Of a stretch of DNA of 9,812 nt, positions 1 to 7,275 are shown piece after piece. The notes under the pieces are model-generated. The model was not told where the DNA came from and did not search any database. It saw only the letters and a program-made list of their open reading frames with translations. The DNA is from CAG-390 sp964522215 (lineage in GTDB: Bacteria > Bacillota > Clostridia > Oscillospirales > CAG-272): the NCBI GenBank assembly GCA_964522215.1, contig CAZFVR010000044.1, forward strand, positions 1 to 9,812, written 5' to 3'. Position 1 is the first letter of the stretch. Every line of letters starts with the position of its first letter. Both the position numbers and the translations under genes were made by a program.

Positions 1-177
1 ATGTCTATAAGTTAAAGCTGCAATTCTTGCCAAGGCTCCCAAGTGTCGCGGGAGCAGGCGCACCGCGCCTGAGGGATTGTAAGCTCTTGCTTTCTATATG
101 TCTATAAGTTAAAGCCGCGACTCTTGCCAAGGCTCCCAACTGTCGTGTGAGCAGGAGCCCTGCGCCTGAGGGATCGT
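1..177. repeat. Two tandem copies of a 97-bp-period intergenic double-hairpin repeat
   Basis: Copy 1 starts at 1 and copy 2 at 98. By eye about 70 of their first 80 positions are identical. Copy 1 can form two hairpins, GCTCCC with GGGAGC (about 35-55) and AGGCGC with GCGCCT (about 56-70), followed by the tail GAGGGATTGT. Copy 2 keeps the layout, but both stems are weakened (GCTC with GAGC; AGGAGC against GCGCCT with one mismatch) and the tail reads GAGGGATCGT. The design of two stems plus a GAGGGAT tail matches dispersed non-coding repeats I recognise from Clostridia genomes. That recognition is from memory, not from a search. Copy 1 begins at base 1, so the array may continue outside the window. 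Confidence 0.8.
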
Positions 178-333
178 TCGCTATGGTGGCGCCGGACCGT
201 AAGGTTTTAGTCGCTGCAGCGCACCACGGTTTAAATCAGCTTGAGCTTCGCCACGCGAATCACTTCCGCGATCAACGCCGAGCGCTGTATGCGGCAACGT
301 GCCGCAAGCGCTGAATGTGATCAGCGCGAATGC
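178..333. other. Non-coding stretch between the repeat array and the zinc peptidase gene
   Basis: No convincing gene is seen on either strand. The longest suggestive reading is a 30-codon-scale minus-strand frame ending in TAA near 232-234, without a plausible start. Inverted repeats are present (ACCGT near 197 with ACGGT near 226, and the hairpin listed at 281-312), but no T-tract follows any of them on the minus strand. An end of the leftward operon is expected here, because the next gene in the Bacillus subtilis order (rsmB) is not present. Confidence 0.5.
281..312 (-). terminator. Hairpin downstream of the leftward operon, possible terminator without T-tract
   Basis: AGCGCT at 281-286 pairs with AGCGCT at 307-312 (the hexamer is self-complementary), and GCGGCA at 291-296 pairs with TGCCGC at 300-305 around an ACG loop. 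It lies 21 bp past the stop of the last operon gene. No run of T follows on the minus strand, so it is not a classical intrinsic terminator. It may serve as an RNA 3'-end stabiliser or do nothing. Confidence 0.35.
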
Positions 334-1050
334 CTACCTTCTCCTGTCGTTCCTGCCGCCGGAGGCTATCAGCACCAGTCGCAAAAGCTGGAGCAGTGAG
401 CCTGCAAGCGCGGCAAGGTATGTCATGGCGGCGGCGGTGAGCATCTTTTTGCAGCCTGTCAGCTCCTCATCGGTAAATCTGCCGTCGGCACGCAATGCCG
501 CCATGGCGCGGCGGCTAGCATTTATCTCAACAGGCAGTGTGACGACCTGAAAAAATACCGCGACAGAAAACGCGATGATGCCGATGTTCATAAGCAAAAG
601 CCCGCTCTCTGTTGCCGCACCGAGGATGAGGCCGAGGAAGAATATCGGCCACGCAAGCTGCGATGCGATATTACAGACCGGCACTATGGCCATTCTCAGC
701 TTTATCGGCGCATAACCCCGGGCATATTGCAGGGCATGCCCGGCCTCATGTGCGGCGATGCCCACCGCCGCCACGCTGTTTGTACCGATAACGCCCTCGG
801 AAAGACTTATTGAGTTTGTTTTGGGGTCAAAATGGTCGGTCATCTCGCCGGCCACCGCGCCGATGCCGACATTGCCGACTCCGCCCGAGCGCAGTACGAT
901 ATTTGCGGCATCCGCCCCGCTGATGCCCGCGCGGCAACCGATGCGCGAATATTTTGAATACGCGCTTTTGACTTTTATCTGCGCCCACAGTGTTATGATG
1001 TAGGCGACTATCACTAAAATATATGTGGGATCAAAATAATAATATGGCAT
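334..1050 (-). CDS. YugP-type membrane zinc metallopeptidase
   Basis: This is a 238-residue membrane protein of the YugP/zinc-dependent peptidase family, often found beside fmt in Clostridia; its substrate is not established. The zinc-binding and catalytic motif HEAGH is at residues 101-105, inside AAHEAGHALQ. The later VEINASRRA segment (about 174-182) carries Glu175, a likely third metal ligand by family analogy. Hydrophobic segments at about 10-25, 120-146, 148-172 and 207-230 look like membrane helices. The N-terminal MPYYYFDPTY matches the usual family start. I chose the ATG at 1050 rather than the in-frame ATG at 1059, because the AAGG-type ribosome site sits directly against the upstream ATG but 9 nt from the 1050 one. 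It follows fmt by 34 bp and is the last gene of the operon. The basic tail GGRNDRRR suggests a complete C-terminus. Confidence 0.88.
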   Translation of the reverse strand: MPYYYFDPTYILVIVAYIITLWAQIKVKSAYSKYSRIGCRAGISGADAANIVLRSGGVGNVGIGAVAGEMTDHFDPKTNSISLSEGVIGTNSVAAVGIAAHEAGHALQYARGYAPIKLRMAIVPVCNIASQLAWPIFFLGLILGAATESGLLLMNIGIIAFSVAVFFQVVTLPVEINASRRAMAALRADGRFTDEELTGCKKMLTAAAMTYLAALAGSLLQLLRLVLIASGGRNDRRR

Positions 1051-1059
1051 GGATACCAT

Positions 1060-1065
1060 CCTTTC
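1060..1065 (-). promoter_or_regulatory. Ribosome binding site that decides the zinc peptidase start
   Basis: The minus strand reads GAAAGG here. It directly abuts the ATG at 1059, leaving no spacer, but stands 9 nt from the ATG at 1050. This favours the shorter protein beginning MPYYYFDPTY. Confidence 0.65.
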
Positions 1066-1084
1066 TTTTGGTGCCTATGCACCG

Positions 1085-2053
1085 TCATTTCAGTCTGTCT
1101 CCAATGCTGATCCTGCGGCCGCGAATAAACTCTGCGGCCGTCATTTTGCCCTTGCCCTCCGGAACTACGCGGGTAACGGCAAGCGCGCCCTGCCCGCAAC
1201 GGACGAGGATCTCACCCTCTCCGCGGTCGGAGAGTGCTATCACCTCTCCGGGTGCGCCCTCCGAGGTATCATCGGTATCGCTGGACTCGCCGACATGCGC
1301 CGCCGCCAGCTTTAACAGCTTACCGTCCGGCATATACGCGCGCGCCAGCGGCTGCGGGGAAAGCCCGCGCACAAGGTCCGCCACCTCGCGGGCGGAACGG
1401 GAAAAGTCAACTATGCAGTCCTCTTTTTCAAGCTTTGCGGCGTAGCTCGCGCCCGTCGCAGGCTGTGGCGTGCGGGTGAGCGTACCCGCCTCAAGTGCCG
1501 CCAAGGTCTCCCGAAGCAGCTCCGCGCCCGCCGCGGCCATACGGTCATGCAGAGCGCCGAAATCATCCTCCGGCAGGATATCCACACGGCGGCAAAGCAG
1601 CATGTCGCCTGTGTCTATCCCCTCGTCCATATACATGGTGGTGATGCCTGTGTGGTCCCGCCCCTCTATCATCGCGCGCTGCATAGGTGCCGCACCGCGA
1701 TATTCGGGCAGGAGCGAGCCGTGTACGTTGATACAGCCGCAGCGCGGCAGCTCAAGCACCTCGCGCGGGAGTATCCTGCCGTAGGCTACAACGACTATAA
1801 GCTCGGGCGCGAGCGCGCGCAGCTCGGCCACAACTGCCTCATCCCGCAGTGTGCGGGGCTGATATACCGGAATGCCCAGCTCCTCCGCCAGTACCTTGAC
1901 GGGCGGCGGGGTGAGCTTATGCCCGCGCCCCGCAGGCTTATCCTCGCGCGTATATACGCCTACTATCTCACTGCCGCCCGCCGCCGCGTATTCCGCAAGC
2001 GCCCCAAGCGATGCCGCTGCGAACTCCGGCGTGCCCATAAAAACTATCCTCAT
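1085..2053 (-). CDS. fmt: Methionyl-tRNA formyltransferase
   Basis: Transfers a formyl group from 10-formyltetrahydrofolate to Met-tRNA(fMet), so that translation can start with formyl-methionine in the cytoplasm. At 322 residues it is close to the 315 of E. coli Fmt. The N-terminal FMGTPEFA (5-12), DKPAGRG (38-44) and the signature INVHGSLLPEYRGAAP (108-123) are clear. Catalytic Asn109 and His111 are present, with Asp147 in MDEGIDTGD; these align with E. coli Asn108, His110 and Asp146 (numbered without Met1). The C-terminal tRNA-binding OB-fold-like domain starts near residue 205 and includes an acidic, Ser/Thr-rich stretch at about 255-268 that looks like an extended loop. The gene lies 26 bp after def and 34 bp before the zinc peptidase. 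The pairing with deformylase is the usual one, as Def removes the group Fmt adds. Confidence 0.97.
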   Translation of the reverse strand: MRIVFMGTPEFAAASLGALAEYAAAGGSEIVGVYTREDKPAGRGHKLTPPPVKVLAEELGIPVYQPRTLRDEAVVAELRALAPELIVVVAYGRILPREVLELPRCGCINVHGSLLPEYRGAAPMQRAMIEGRDHTGITTMYMDEGIDTGDMLLCRRVDILPEDDFGALHDRMAAAGAELLRETLAALEAGTLTRTPQPATGASYAAKLEKEDCIVDFSRSAREVADLVRGLSPQPLARAYMPDGKLLKLAAAHVGESSDTDDTSEGAPGEVIALSDRGEGEILVRCGQGALAVTRVVPEGKGKMTAAEFIRGRRISIGDRLK

Positions 2054-2079
2054 TTATCTACCCTCAAGGCTCGCGGCCG

Positions 2080-2538
2080 TCAGTCCTCATCATTCATTGA
2101 GATGGCAATATCGGTGTATATCCGCCCTTCAAGATGGTCTGTCTCATGGCAGATGGCGCGGGCAAGCAGGCCGTCCCCGGTTATCTCCACCGCCTCTCCG
2201 TTATAGCCGAGACCGCGCACCGTAACATGCATGGGACGGCGCACGATGCCCGAACGACCGGGCACCGACAGGCAGCCCTCGCTGCCCTCCTGCTCGCCCG
2301 ACTCGTAAACTATCTCCGGGTTGATGAGATATATGGGATGCCCCTCCTCGACCTCGATAACGACTATGCGGCGCAAAATGCCGACCTGCGGGGCGGCAAG
2401 CCCCACACCGTCCGCCGCGTGCATCGTTTCAAGCATATCGTCAAGCAGCAGCTGTATCCTTGGTGTTACCCGCTCCACCGGACGGCATACCTGCCGCAGT
2501 GTGTCATCGGGTACACAAACTATCTTTCTTTTTGCCAT
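2080..2538 (-). CDS. def: Peptide deformylase
   Basis: A metalloenzyme that removes the N-formyl group from the starting methionine of new proteins at the ribosome exit. All three family motifs are intact: GVGLAAPQVG (44-53), EGCLSVPG (87-94) and HETDHLEG (131-138). Cys89, His131 and His135 are the expected metal ligands and Glu132 the catalytic base. At 152 residues it is a compact, complete deformylase. The start ATG at 2538 has a CGAGG ribosome site about 11 nt upstream. It is 108 bp after priA, the longest gap in the operon. That gap is strongly A-rich on the coding strand, so an extra promoter there is possible, but no clear one is visible. fmt follows after 26 bp. Confidence 0.97.
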   Translation of the reverse strand: MAKRKIVCVPDDTLRQVCRPVERVTPRIQLLLDDMLETMHAADGVGLAAPQVGILRRIVVIEVEEGHPIYLINPEIVYESGEQEGSEGCLSVPGRSGIVRRPMHVTVRGLGYNGEAVEITGDGLLARAICHETDHLEGRIYTDIAISMNDED

Positions 2539-2646
2539 TTGGAATCAAACCTCGTGTTTCTTTGTGATCGTTTTTTTGTTTTTTATTTTTTATTAAAGTG
2601 CAGTTTTGCAAGGCTTTAAATGTCACATCGTACCGATCAAATACCG
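2539..2646 (-). other. A-rich priA-def intergenic region
   Basis: The minus strand carries a run of A-rich sequence (about 2567-2600) just before the def ribosome site. No stem precedes a T-tract in this direction, so it is not a terminator for priA. It probably keeps the def leader unstructured. Hexamers such as TTGCAA are present, but none is paired with a good -10 element. Confidence 0.4.
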
Positions 2647-5380
2647 TCAAATATTTGTAGGATCAAGATCTATCGCCAATGTAGGGCCGCGGCGGGCGGT
2701 CTCGGAGAATTCCGCACGCAGTCGGGCCAGCATCTCGCGGCATCTGGCGGTCAGCTTGCATTTAAGTATCATCCTTATCCTGTACTTGCCGTCCACCCTG
2801 TATACCGGTGCCTCAAAGGGGCCGAAAACTATCAGCGGCACATCCGAATATCCCTCCGCCGAGAGCCTGCGCAGTCGCTCGGAAAGCTCCGCGCCCGCCG
2901 CCACCGTCGCCCTCTCATCGGGGGAGGTGACCGTCATCAGCACGATGTTGCAAAACGGCGGATAGGTCAGCGCACGCCGCAGGCGTATCTCGCGCGAATA
3001 AAAGGTATCATAATCCTGCGCACAGGCAAGCTTTATTATCTCGTGTTCCGGATTGTTTGTTTGTATTATCGCCTCGCCCGGCTTTTGGGCGCGCCCCGCG
3101 CGACCTATGACCTGCGTGAGCATTGCAAAGGTGCGCTCGCCTGCCCTGTAATCGTCAAGATACAGCGACATATCCGCCAGCAGGACGCCTACCAGTGTAA
3201 CATCCGGGAAGTCATGCCCCTTTGTTACCATCTGCGTGCCGAGCAGTATATCCGCCTCATGTGCGCGAAAGCGCGTGAGCAGCTCGTCATAGGATTCCCG
3301 CGTTGAGGTGGTATCGGTATCCATCCTTATCACCCGCACGCCTGGTATCAGCGCGCGCAGCTCCTGCTCCACCCGCTGTGTGCCGTAGCCCATGCGGATC
3401 AAGTGCTCGCCGCCGCAGGTGGGACAGCTCCGCGGCAGCGGCATATGCCGCCCGCACCAGTGGCAAACAAGCTCGCCGGATGAATAATCCCCTCCGCGCG
3501 TGTGGTATGTCATTGATACCGAGCACCGCGGACAGCTGACCGCCTCCCCGCAGGAGGGGCAGGAGACAAATGTGTTATACCCGCGGCGATTGATAAACAG
3601 TATTGCCTGCTCGCCTGCCGCCACCACGCGGCAAAGCTCACTTGCCAGATGTGCGCCGATGGGCGTGAGATTTGCTCCCCTTGCCTCGCGGCGCATATCA
3701 TCCACCGTGACCGCGGGCAGCTCCGCGCCGCCGTAGCGGTGGGTAAGCCGCACCAGTGTATAGCGACCGTCCATTGCCTGCTTAAAGCTTTCAACAGACG
3801 GCGTGGCCGAGCAGAGCAGCATTAGCGCACCCGACTGTGCCGCGCGGTATCTTGCAATGTCACGCGCGTGATAGCGCGGCGACATATCCGATTTATAGGT
3901 GTGCTCCTGCTCCTCGTCGATTATCACCATGCCGAGATCGGCCACCGGTGCAAATATCGCCGAGCGAGTGCCAAGCACCAAGGGTGCATCCCCGCGGCGA
4001 ATACGCTCCCAAGCCTCATAGCGCTGCAGGCGGGTAAGCCCCGAATGAAGCAGTGCCACCATATCGCCGTAGCGACCGGAAAAGATCCTGACCGTTTGCG
4101 GGGTCAACGCTATCTCCGGCAGGAGCAGTATAACTCCCCGCCCCGCCGCCAGCACACGGTCGATAAGCGAGAGCATTACCGCTGTCTTGCCGCTGCCGGT
4201 AACACCGTAAAGGAGCGCACCGTGCGGATCCTTATCCTCGGCAAGCGCCAGCAGTGTGCGGTGCGCCGCCTCCTGCTCCTCGCTGAGGGTCATAGGCGGC
4301 AGATGGGAGAGTGCCTCGGCGACCGCCGCCGCACGCTCCTTGCGAGAGCGAGTATCCGTGCCGTCGCCCGCGCCGTCGCCCGCGCCGTCGCCCGCGCCNN
4401 NNNNNNNNNNNNNNNNNNNNNNNNNNNNNNNNNNNNNNNNNNNNNNNNNNNNNNNNNNNNNNNNNNNNNNNNNNNNNNNNNNNNNNNNNNNNNNNNNNGC
4501 CGTCGCCCGCGCCGTCGCCCGCGCCGTCGCCCGCGCCCGCGCCTGTTGCGGTGGGGGGGAGCTCGGCGGCATCGGTCAGCACGCGGCGCAAAAGTCCCTT
4601 TTTTTCAAGACCGGTCAGCTGTGCGCGGCAATCGCCAAGGGTAGATAAAAACCGTGACTCGGGTATGCCCGCATCCCCCTCCGCCTCGGAGAGCATGCGC
4701 AGTATCGCCCGCTGTACCTCTGAGCGCGGGCGTTTTATCTCCCCGTGCTCGCCCTCCGCCACCGCGGCAAGCTCGGCACGATCGATGGCGGGCAGGCAGA
4801 TACGGACCATTCCGCCCTCCCGCCCGGGTGCCATCTCGCGTACCAGATACGGCCGCCGCCCACCGCAGAGCGCACGCGCCGTATCGATGGCAGAGGAGCC
4901 AAAGCGGGAGGTCAGTGCCTCCGCCGACACACGGCCGCGCTCGAGGATATATTCAAGTAATATGATAGAGGACGGCTCAAGGCTGTCGATATCTATCTTC
5001 ATATCGCCGCCCTCGCCAAGCCTTGCGGGGTTTGGGCAGTAAAAGACTGTGAGCTTTGAGAGCACTGCCGGCGGCAGCATGGCATGCACCGCCTCGCCCA
5101 CCGTGCAGATGGTGCGCTCCTTCATAAACAGGCACAGCCCCAGCATCTCGGGGGTGAGCGAGATCTCGGATAGCACCGCAAAGATCGGCTTTAGCTTGCC
5201 CTGCGGCGTTTTTGTCTCCTCCCGCACCGAGGTGCAGAGCGCCAGCGCACGGCGGTTGCCGTTGCCAAACGGCACGCTGAGGAAATTCCCCTGCCGCACC
5301 GCCTGACCCTCGGGTATGCGGTAGTCATATTCACGATCTATTGCGTACGGCGCATCAAGCAGATATACTCCCGCATACAT
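2647..5380 (-). CDS. priA: Primosomal protein N' (replication restart helicase PriA), interrupted by an assembly gap
   Basis: A 3'-5' DNA helicase that recognises stalled forks and reloads the replicative helicase. The N-terminal part (294 residues, 5380-4499) holds the 3'-end-binding domain (MYAGVYLLDAPYAIDREYDY, 1 to about 105) and a winged-helix domain (about 135-275). The C-terminal part (583 residues, 4398-2647) has Walker A GVTGSGKT, the DEEQ box in IIDEEQEHTYKSD, and eight zinc-binding cysteines as CPSC, CPRC, CHWC and CPTC. It also has the helicase lobe 2 motifs LLGTQMVTKGHDFP and QVIGRAGRA. Both parts read the same Ala-Gly-Asp-Gly repeat up to the 100-N gap. The 100-N spacer puts the halves in different frames, but its length is a placeholder, so I annotate one gene, not a frameshift. 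The known residues total 877, already longer than the 805 of B. subtilis PriA. It starts 75 bp after rpoZ, with GGAG about 11 nt upstream. Confidence 0.92.
4360..4398. repeat. 12-bp tandem repeat in priA, left flank of the gap
   Basis: Three exact copies of GCCGTCGCCCGC start at 4360, 4372 and 4384, followed by the first three bases of a fourth before the gap. On the coding strand each unit reads Ala-Gly-Asp-Gly. Eleven of the 12 bases are G or C. Confidence 0.95.
4399..4498. other. priA: Assembly gap (100 N) inside the priA tandem repeat
   Basis: Exactly 100 unknown bases, the common placeholder for a gap of unknown length. The same repeat in the same reading frame borders both sides. For the 12-bp phase to be continuous, the missing length must be 9 plus a multiple of 12 bases. 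Such a length is also a multiple of three and would restore the frame. Confidence 0.95.
4499..4543. repeat. 12-bp tandem repeat in priA, right flank of the gap
   Basis: Three exact GCCGTCGCCCGC units start at 4499, 4511 and 4523, followed by a shortened 9-base GCCCGCGCC. They code Ala-Gly-Asp-Gly on the minus strand, directly after the winged-helix domain of PriA. Confidence 0.95.
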
Positions 5381-5455
5381 TTAAATTTAAACTCCGGTCT
5401 TTGTTTTTTGTTTGGTCCTGCACCGCAGAGCGGCTCACACGCGGCACCTCGCGCC

Positions 5456-5788
5456 TTATGCCTCGGTCGATGCGTGTGCTGCGGCGGCAGTCGTGCCGCT
5501 CTCGCCGACGGTGAGAGAACCGTCCGCATCGCGGTCAACTATAACGAACTCGCCGGATTCTATCTTATCTATTGCGATCTTTACCGCCTTGCGGTCACGG
5601 TAATCGGGGTTGACTATGGCCTCAGCCGGCTCCTCCGACTCCTTGATGCCCATGGCGACCTTTTCGGCCAGATGGCGCTCTCTTACATACTCATCGGTGA
5701 TGATGCGCGCGCACTTTGCGGTGGCCACTGCCAGCTGATAACGATTGAATTTTCCCTTTGTAAGCTTGTTGATGGTAGGATAAAGCAT
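5456..5788 (-). CDS. rpoZ: DNA-directed RNA polymerase omega subunit
   Basis: The small subunit that helps fold and hold the beta' subunit of RNA polymerase. The 110-residue protein shows the family core: MLYPTINKL at the start, FNRYQLAVATAKCAR (14-28), and the final conserved stretch DYRDRKAVKIAIDKIESGEFVIV (62-84). The tail after residue 86 is low in complexity and rich in Gly, Thr and Ala, and is probably disordered. The ATG at 5788 has a strong AAGGAG ribosome site (5797-5802) 8 nt upstream. It lies between remA and priA. The usual gmk gene is missing from the 61-bp gap on its upstream side. The assignment rests on both motifs and gene order, because omega is a weakly conserved family. 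Confidence 0.92.
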   Translation of the reverse strand: MLYPTINKLTKGKFNRYQLAVATAKCARIITDEYVRERHLAEKVAMGIKESEEPAEAIVNPDYRDRKAVKIAIDKIESGEFVIVDRDADGSLTVGESGTTAAAAHASTEA

Positions 5789-5849
5789 TTTTAAAACTCC
5801 TTGAATGTATGATTATTTTATTATTATCTTATTTGATCGACTGCCGCGC

Positions 5850-6107
5850 TTATTCCTCGCCGGTGCCGTCAAGCTCGGTATCGAGCCTGTTTGCTATCGT
5901 TTCGGCCTGTACAGCCGAGAGGATCACGTGATCCGAATCTGTAATTATAACGGCGCGTGTGCGGCGGCCGCAGGAAACATCTATTACCCTGCCCTCCTCG
6001 CGCGCATCCTGCACCAGTCGCTTGACCGGCGCGGAATCCGGGCTGACCAAAGCGACCACTCGGTCGGCGGCCACGATGTTACCGTAGCCGATGCTGATGA
6101 ATCTCAT
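5850..6107 (-). CDS. remA: RemA-family DNA-binding regulator (DUF370)
   Basis: In Bacillus subtilis, RemA activates matrix (biofilm) operons and some osmoprotection genes by binding upstream DNA repeats as an oligomeric ring. In Clostridia lacking those targets its role is unknown. The 85-residue protein matches the family throughout: IGYGNIVAADRVVALVSPDSAPVKRLVQDARE (6-37), the arginine-rich GRRTRAVI (47-54) linked to DNA contact, and SDHVILSAVQAETIANR (58-74). A short acidic tail (DTELDGTGEE) follows. The ribosome site AGAGGAT lies a few bases before the ATG. It is 33 bp after yicC, its normal partner in Firmicutes. I infer DNA binding from the family; nothing in the window shows its targets. 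Confidence 0.93.
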   Translation of the reverse strand: MRFISIGYGNIVAADRVVALVSPDSAPVKRLVQDAREEGRVIDVSCGRRTRAVIITDSDHVILSAVQAETIANRLDTELDGTGEE

Positions 6108-6140
6108 TTTTGCATCCTCTTTTCTTGATCCTTTTGATGC

Positions 6141-7046
6141 TCACTCTATGTTTTGTATCTGCTCGCGCAGCTTTTCCGTCTCGTTTTTAAGCTCCACACC
6201 TACGGCGGCAATGGCGGCATCCTGGCACTTTGAGCAGATCGTGTTGACCTCGCGATTGACCTCCTGAAGCTGAAAATCAAATTTTCTGCCCACCGGATGT
6301 GCCTCATCGAGCATGGCCGAGAGCGCCGCAATGTGCGAATGCAGTCGCACCAGCTCCTCATCTATCGCCAGCCTGTCCGCCTGCACGGCGCATTCGGTAA
6401 GCAGCCGCCCCTCATCCACCGTCACGCCCGAGTCACCGATGATGGCTACGATCCTTGCCTTTATCTTTTCATAAAGACCTGCCGAGCCGGCCGCCCACAG
6501 CTCCTCAACGCGCGAGACGAGTGATAAGATGCCGCCGAGCTTTTTGGCGATATCAGCACGCAGGCATTCGCCCTCGCGTATGCGGCCCTCCAAAAATTCG
6601 CGCAGTGCATCGGCAAGTATCGGCTCTATCGCCGCCCATTCGGCCTCGATATCCACCTCATCCTCCGCGCCGTCAACGGTAAAGATCTCCGGGTTGGCCG
6701 CCACCTGCATCACGCTGATGTCATCGTCGAGCGCAAACTCATCCCGCAGCTCACGCAACAGCCGAATATACTCGGCGGCGGCTGTGCGATCAAGGGCGCG
6801 CGGCGGCTGTGAGGATGCCTCCGCCCCCCATGTGCGAGCCGAGGTGATGCCTATATCCACCTTGCCGCGGCTGATGCCCGCCTCGCTCACCGCGGTGCGT
6901 ACCCGCGGCTCAAGCGCGGCCAGCGTGCGCGGCAGCTTTACCGAAAGATCGAGAAACCGATTGTTGACTGATCTTATCTCGACCGATATCGAACGCCCGT
7001 CCGCCGCCGCTGTTTTGCGGCAGTAGGCCGTCATGCTTTTAAACAT
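6141..7046 (-). CDS. yicC: YicC/YloC-family endoribonuclease
   Basis: The E. coli member YicC is an endoribonuclease reported to act in small-RNA degradation; the B. subtilis counterpart is YloC. The protein has 301 residues, a full family length. The N-terminal signature MFKSMTAYCRK differs slightly from the common MTGFGR form. It is followed by VEIRSVNNRFLDLSVKLPR (22-40) and ISRGKVDI (58-65). The C-terminal DUF1732-type end KFDFQLQEVNREVNT (from about 255), with KNETEKLREQIQNIE at the terminus, is typical. An AAGGAC ribosome site lies at 7052-7057. It is the first gene of the leftward operon, under the consensus promoter at 7165-7193, with a leader of about 110 nt. RNA substrates in this organism cannot be deduced. 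Confidence 0.93.
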   Translation of the reverse strand: MFKSMTAYCRKTAAADGRSISVEIRSVNNRFLDLSVKLPRTLAALEPRVRTAVSEAGISRGKVDIGITSARTWGAEASSQPPRALDRTAAAEYIRLLRELRDEFALDDDISVMQVAANPEIFTVDGAEDEVDIEAEWAAIEPILADALREFLEGRIREGECLRADIAKKLGGILSLVSRVEELWAAGSAGLYEKIKARIVAIIGDSGVTVDEGRLLTECAVQADRLAIDEELVRLHSHIAALSAMLDEAHPVGRKFDFQLQEVNREVNTICSKCQDAAIAAVGVELKNETEKLREQIQNIE

Positions 7047-7055
7047 ATCAAGTCC

Positions 7056-7112
7056 TTATCCGACCCTCGCCGCGGCGGGGGTCTGCCTTTCATTATTGGT
7101 TTGTTCGGTCAT
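7056..7112 (-). CDS. Possible 18-codon leader ORF in the yicC 5' leader
   Basis: An ATG at 7112 opens a short frame coding MTEQTNNERQTPAAARVG. Its stop codon at 7056-7058 overlaps the yicC ribosome site (7052-7057). It falls wholly inside the leader predicted from the promoter. Translation ending there could expose or couple to the yicC start. The ribosome site before it is poor (GAAAAG about 8 nt away), and such a short frame can occur by chance. Confidence 0.25.
   Translation of the reverse strand: MTEQTNNERQTPAAARVG
7062..7083 (-). promoter_or_regulatory. Inverted repeat just upstream of the yicC ribosome site
   Basis: GACCC at 7062-7066 pairs with GGGTC at 7079-7083, with GC-rich inner pairing (CGC with GCG) around the centre. 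The stem ends 4 bases upstream of the yicC ribosome site in the transcript and lies inside the short leader frame. It could modulate yicC translation. It is followed by no T-tract. Confidence 0.4.
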
Positions 7113-7164
7113 TTTTTTACTTTTCGGTGCGGCATTCCCGCCCGAAATTTTTGCATATATATTT

Positions 7165-7193
7165 ATTATAATATATTTTAAATGATTTGTCAA
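7165..7193 (-). promoter_or_regulatory. Perfect sigma-A-type promoter for the yicC operon
   Basis: On the minus strand, TTGACA (7188-7193) and TATAAT (7165-7170) are separated by exactly 17 bp, a full match to the housekeeping consensus. The spacer and the region downstream are AT-rich in an otherwise GC-rich window. Transcription should start near 7158, giving a leader of about 110 nt before yicC. Confidence 0.92.
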
Positions 7194-7275
7194 TACGCGC
7201 GCGTGGGCGCACAGGTGCGCGCGAGGACGGCTTGCGACAGCCGCCGCAGGAAAAAAACGTGCCGCCGCTCCGCCC

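Noticed and set aside
1..177. CRISPR array at the window start
   Set aside because: Only two copies with a 97-bp period, similarity across most of the unit rather than repeat-spacer alternation, and no cas genes.
232..324. Minus-strand frame ending SALIAEVIRVAKLKLI that could be a gene remnant
   Set aside because: It is closed by a TGA only about 30 codons upstream, has no start signal and matches no family I recognise. Chance is likely.
2560..2600. T-rich tract between def and priA as a terminator
   Set aside because: It is T-rich only on the plus strand, where no gene ends; on the transcribed strand it is A-rich with no stem before it.
3915..3935. DEEQ instead of DEEH in the PriA helicase motif II as a damaged active site
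   Set aside because: The metal-binding Asp-Glu pair is intact and I recall DEEQ in other clostridial PriA proteins, so it looks like normal variation.
4232..4572. Apparent frameshift between the two halves of priA
   Set aside because: The frame differs only because of the 100-N placeholder. Both halves read the same repeat in the same phase, so a gap of 9 plus a multiple of 12 bases joins them cleanly.
1085..5400. Long plus-strand open frames opposite fmt, def and priA
   Set aside because: They are shadow frames caused by high GC content, lie antisense to clearly conserved genes and show no domains.
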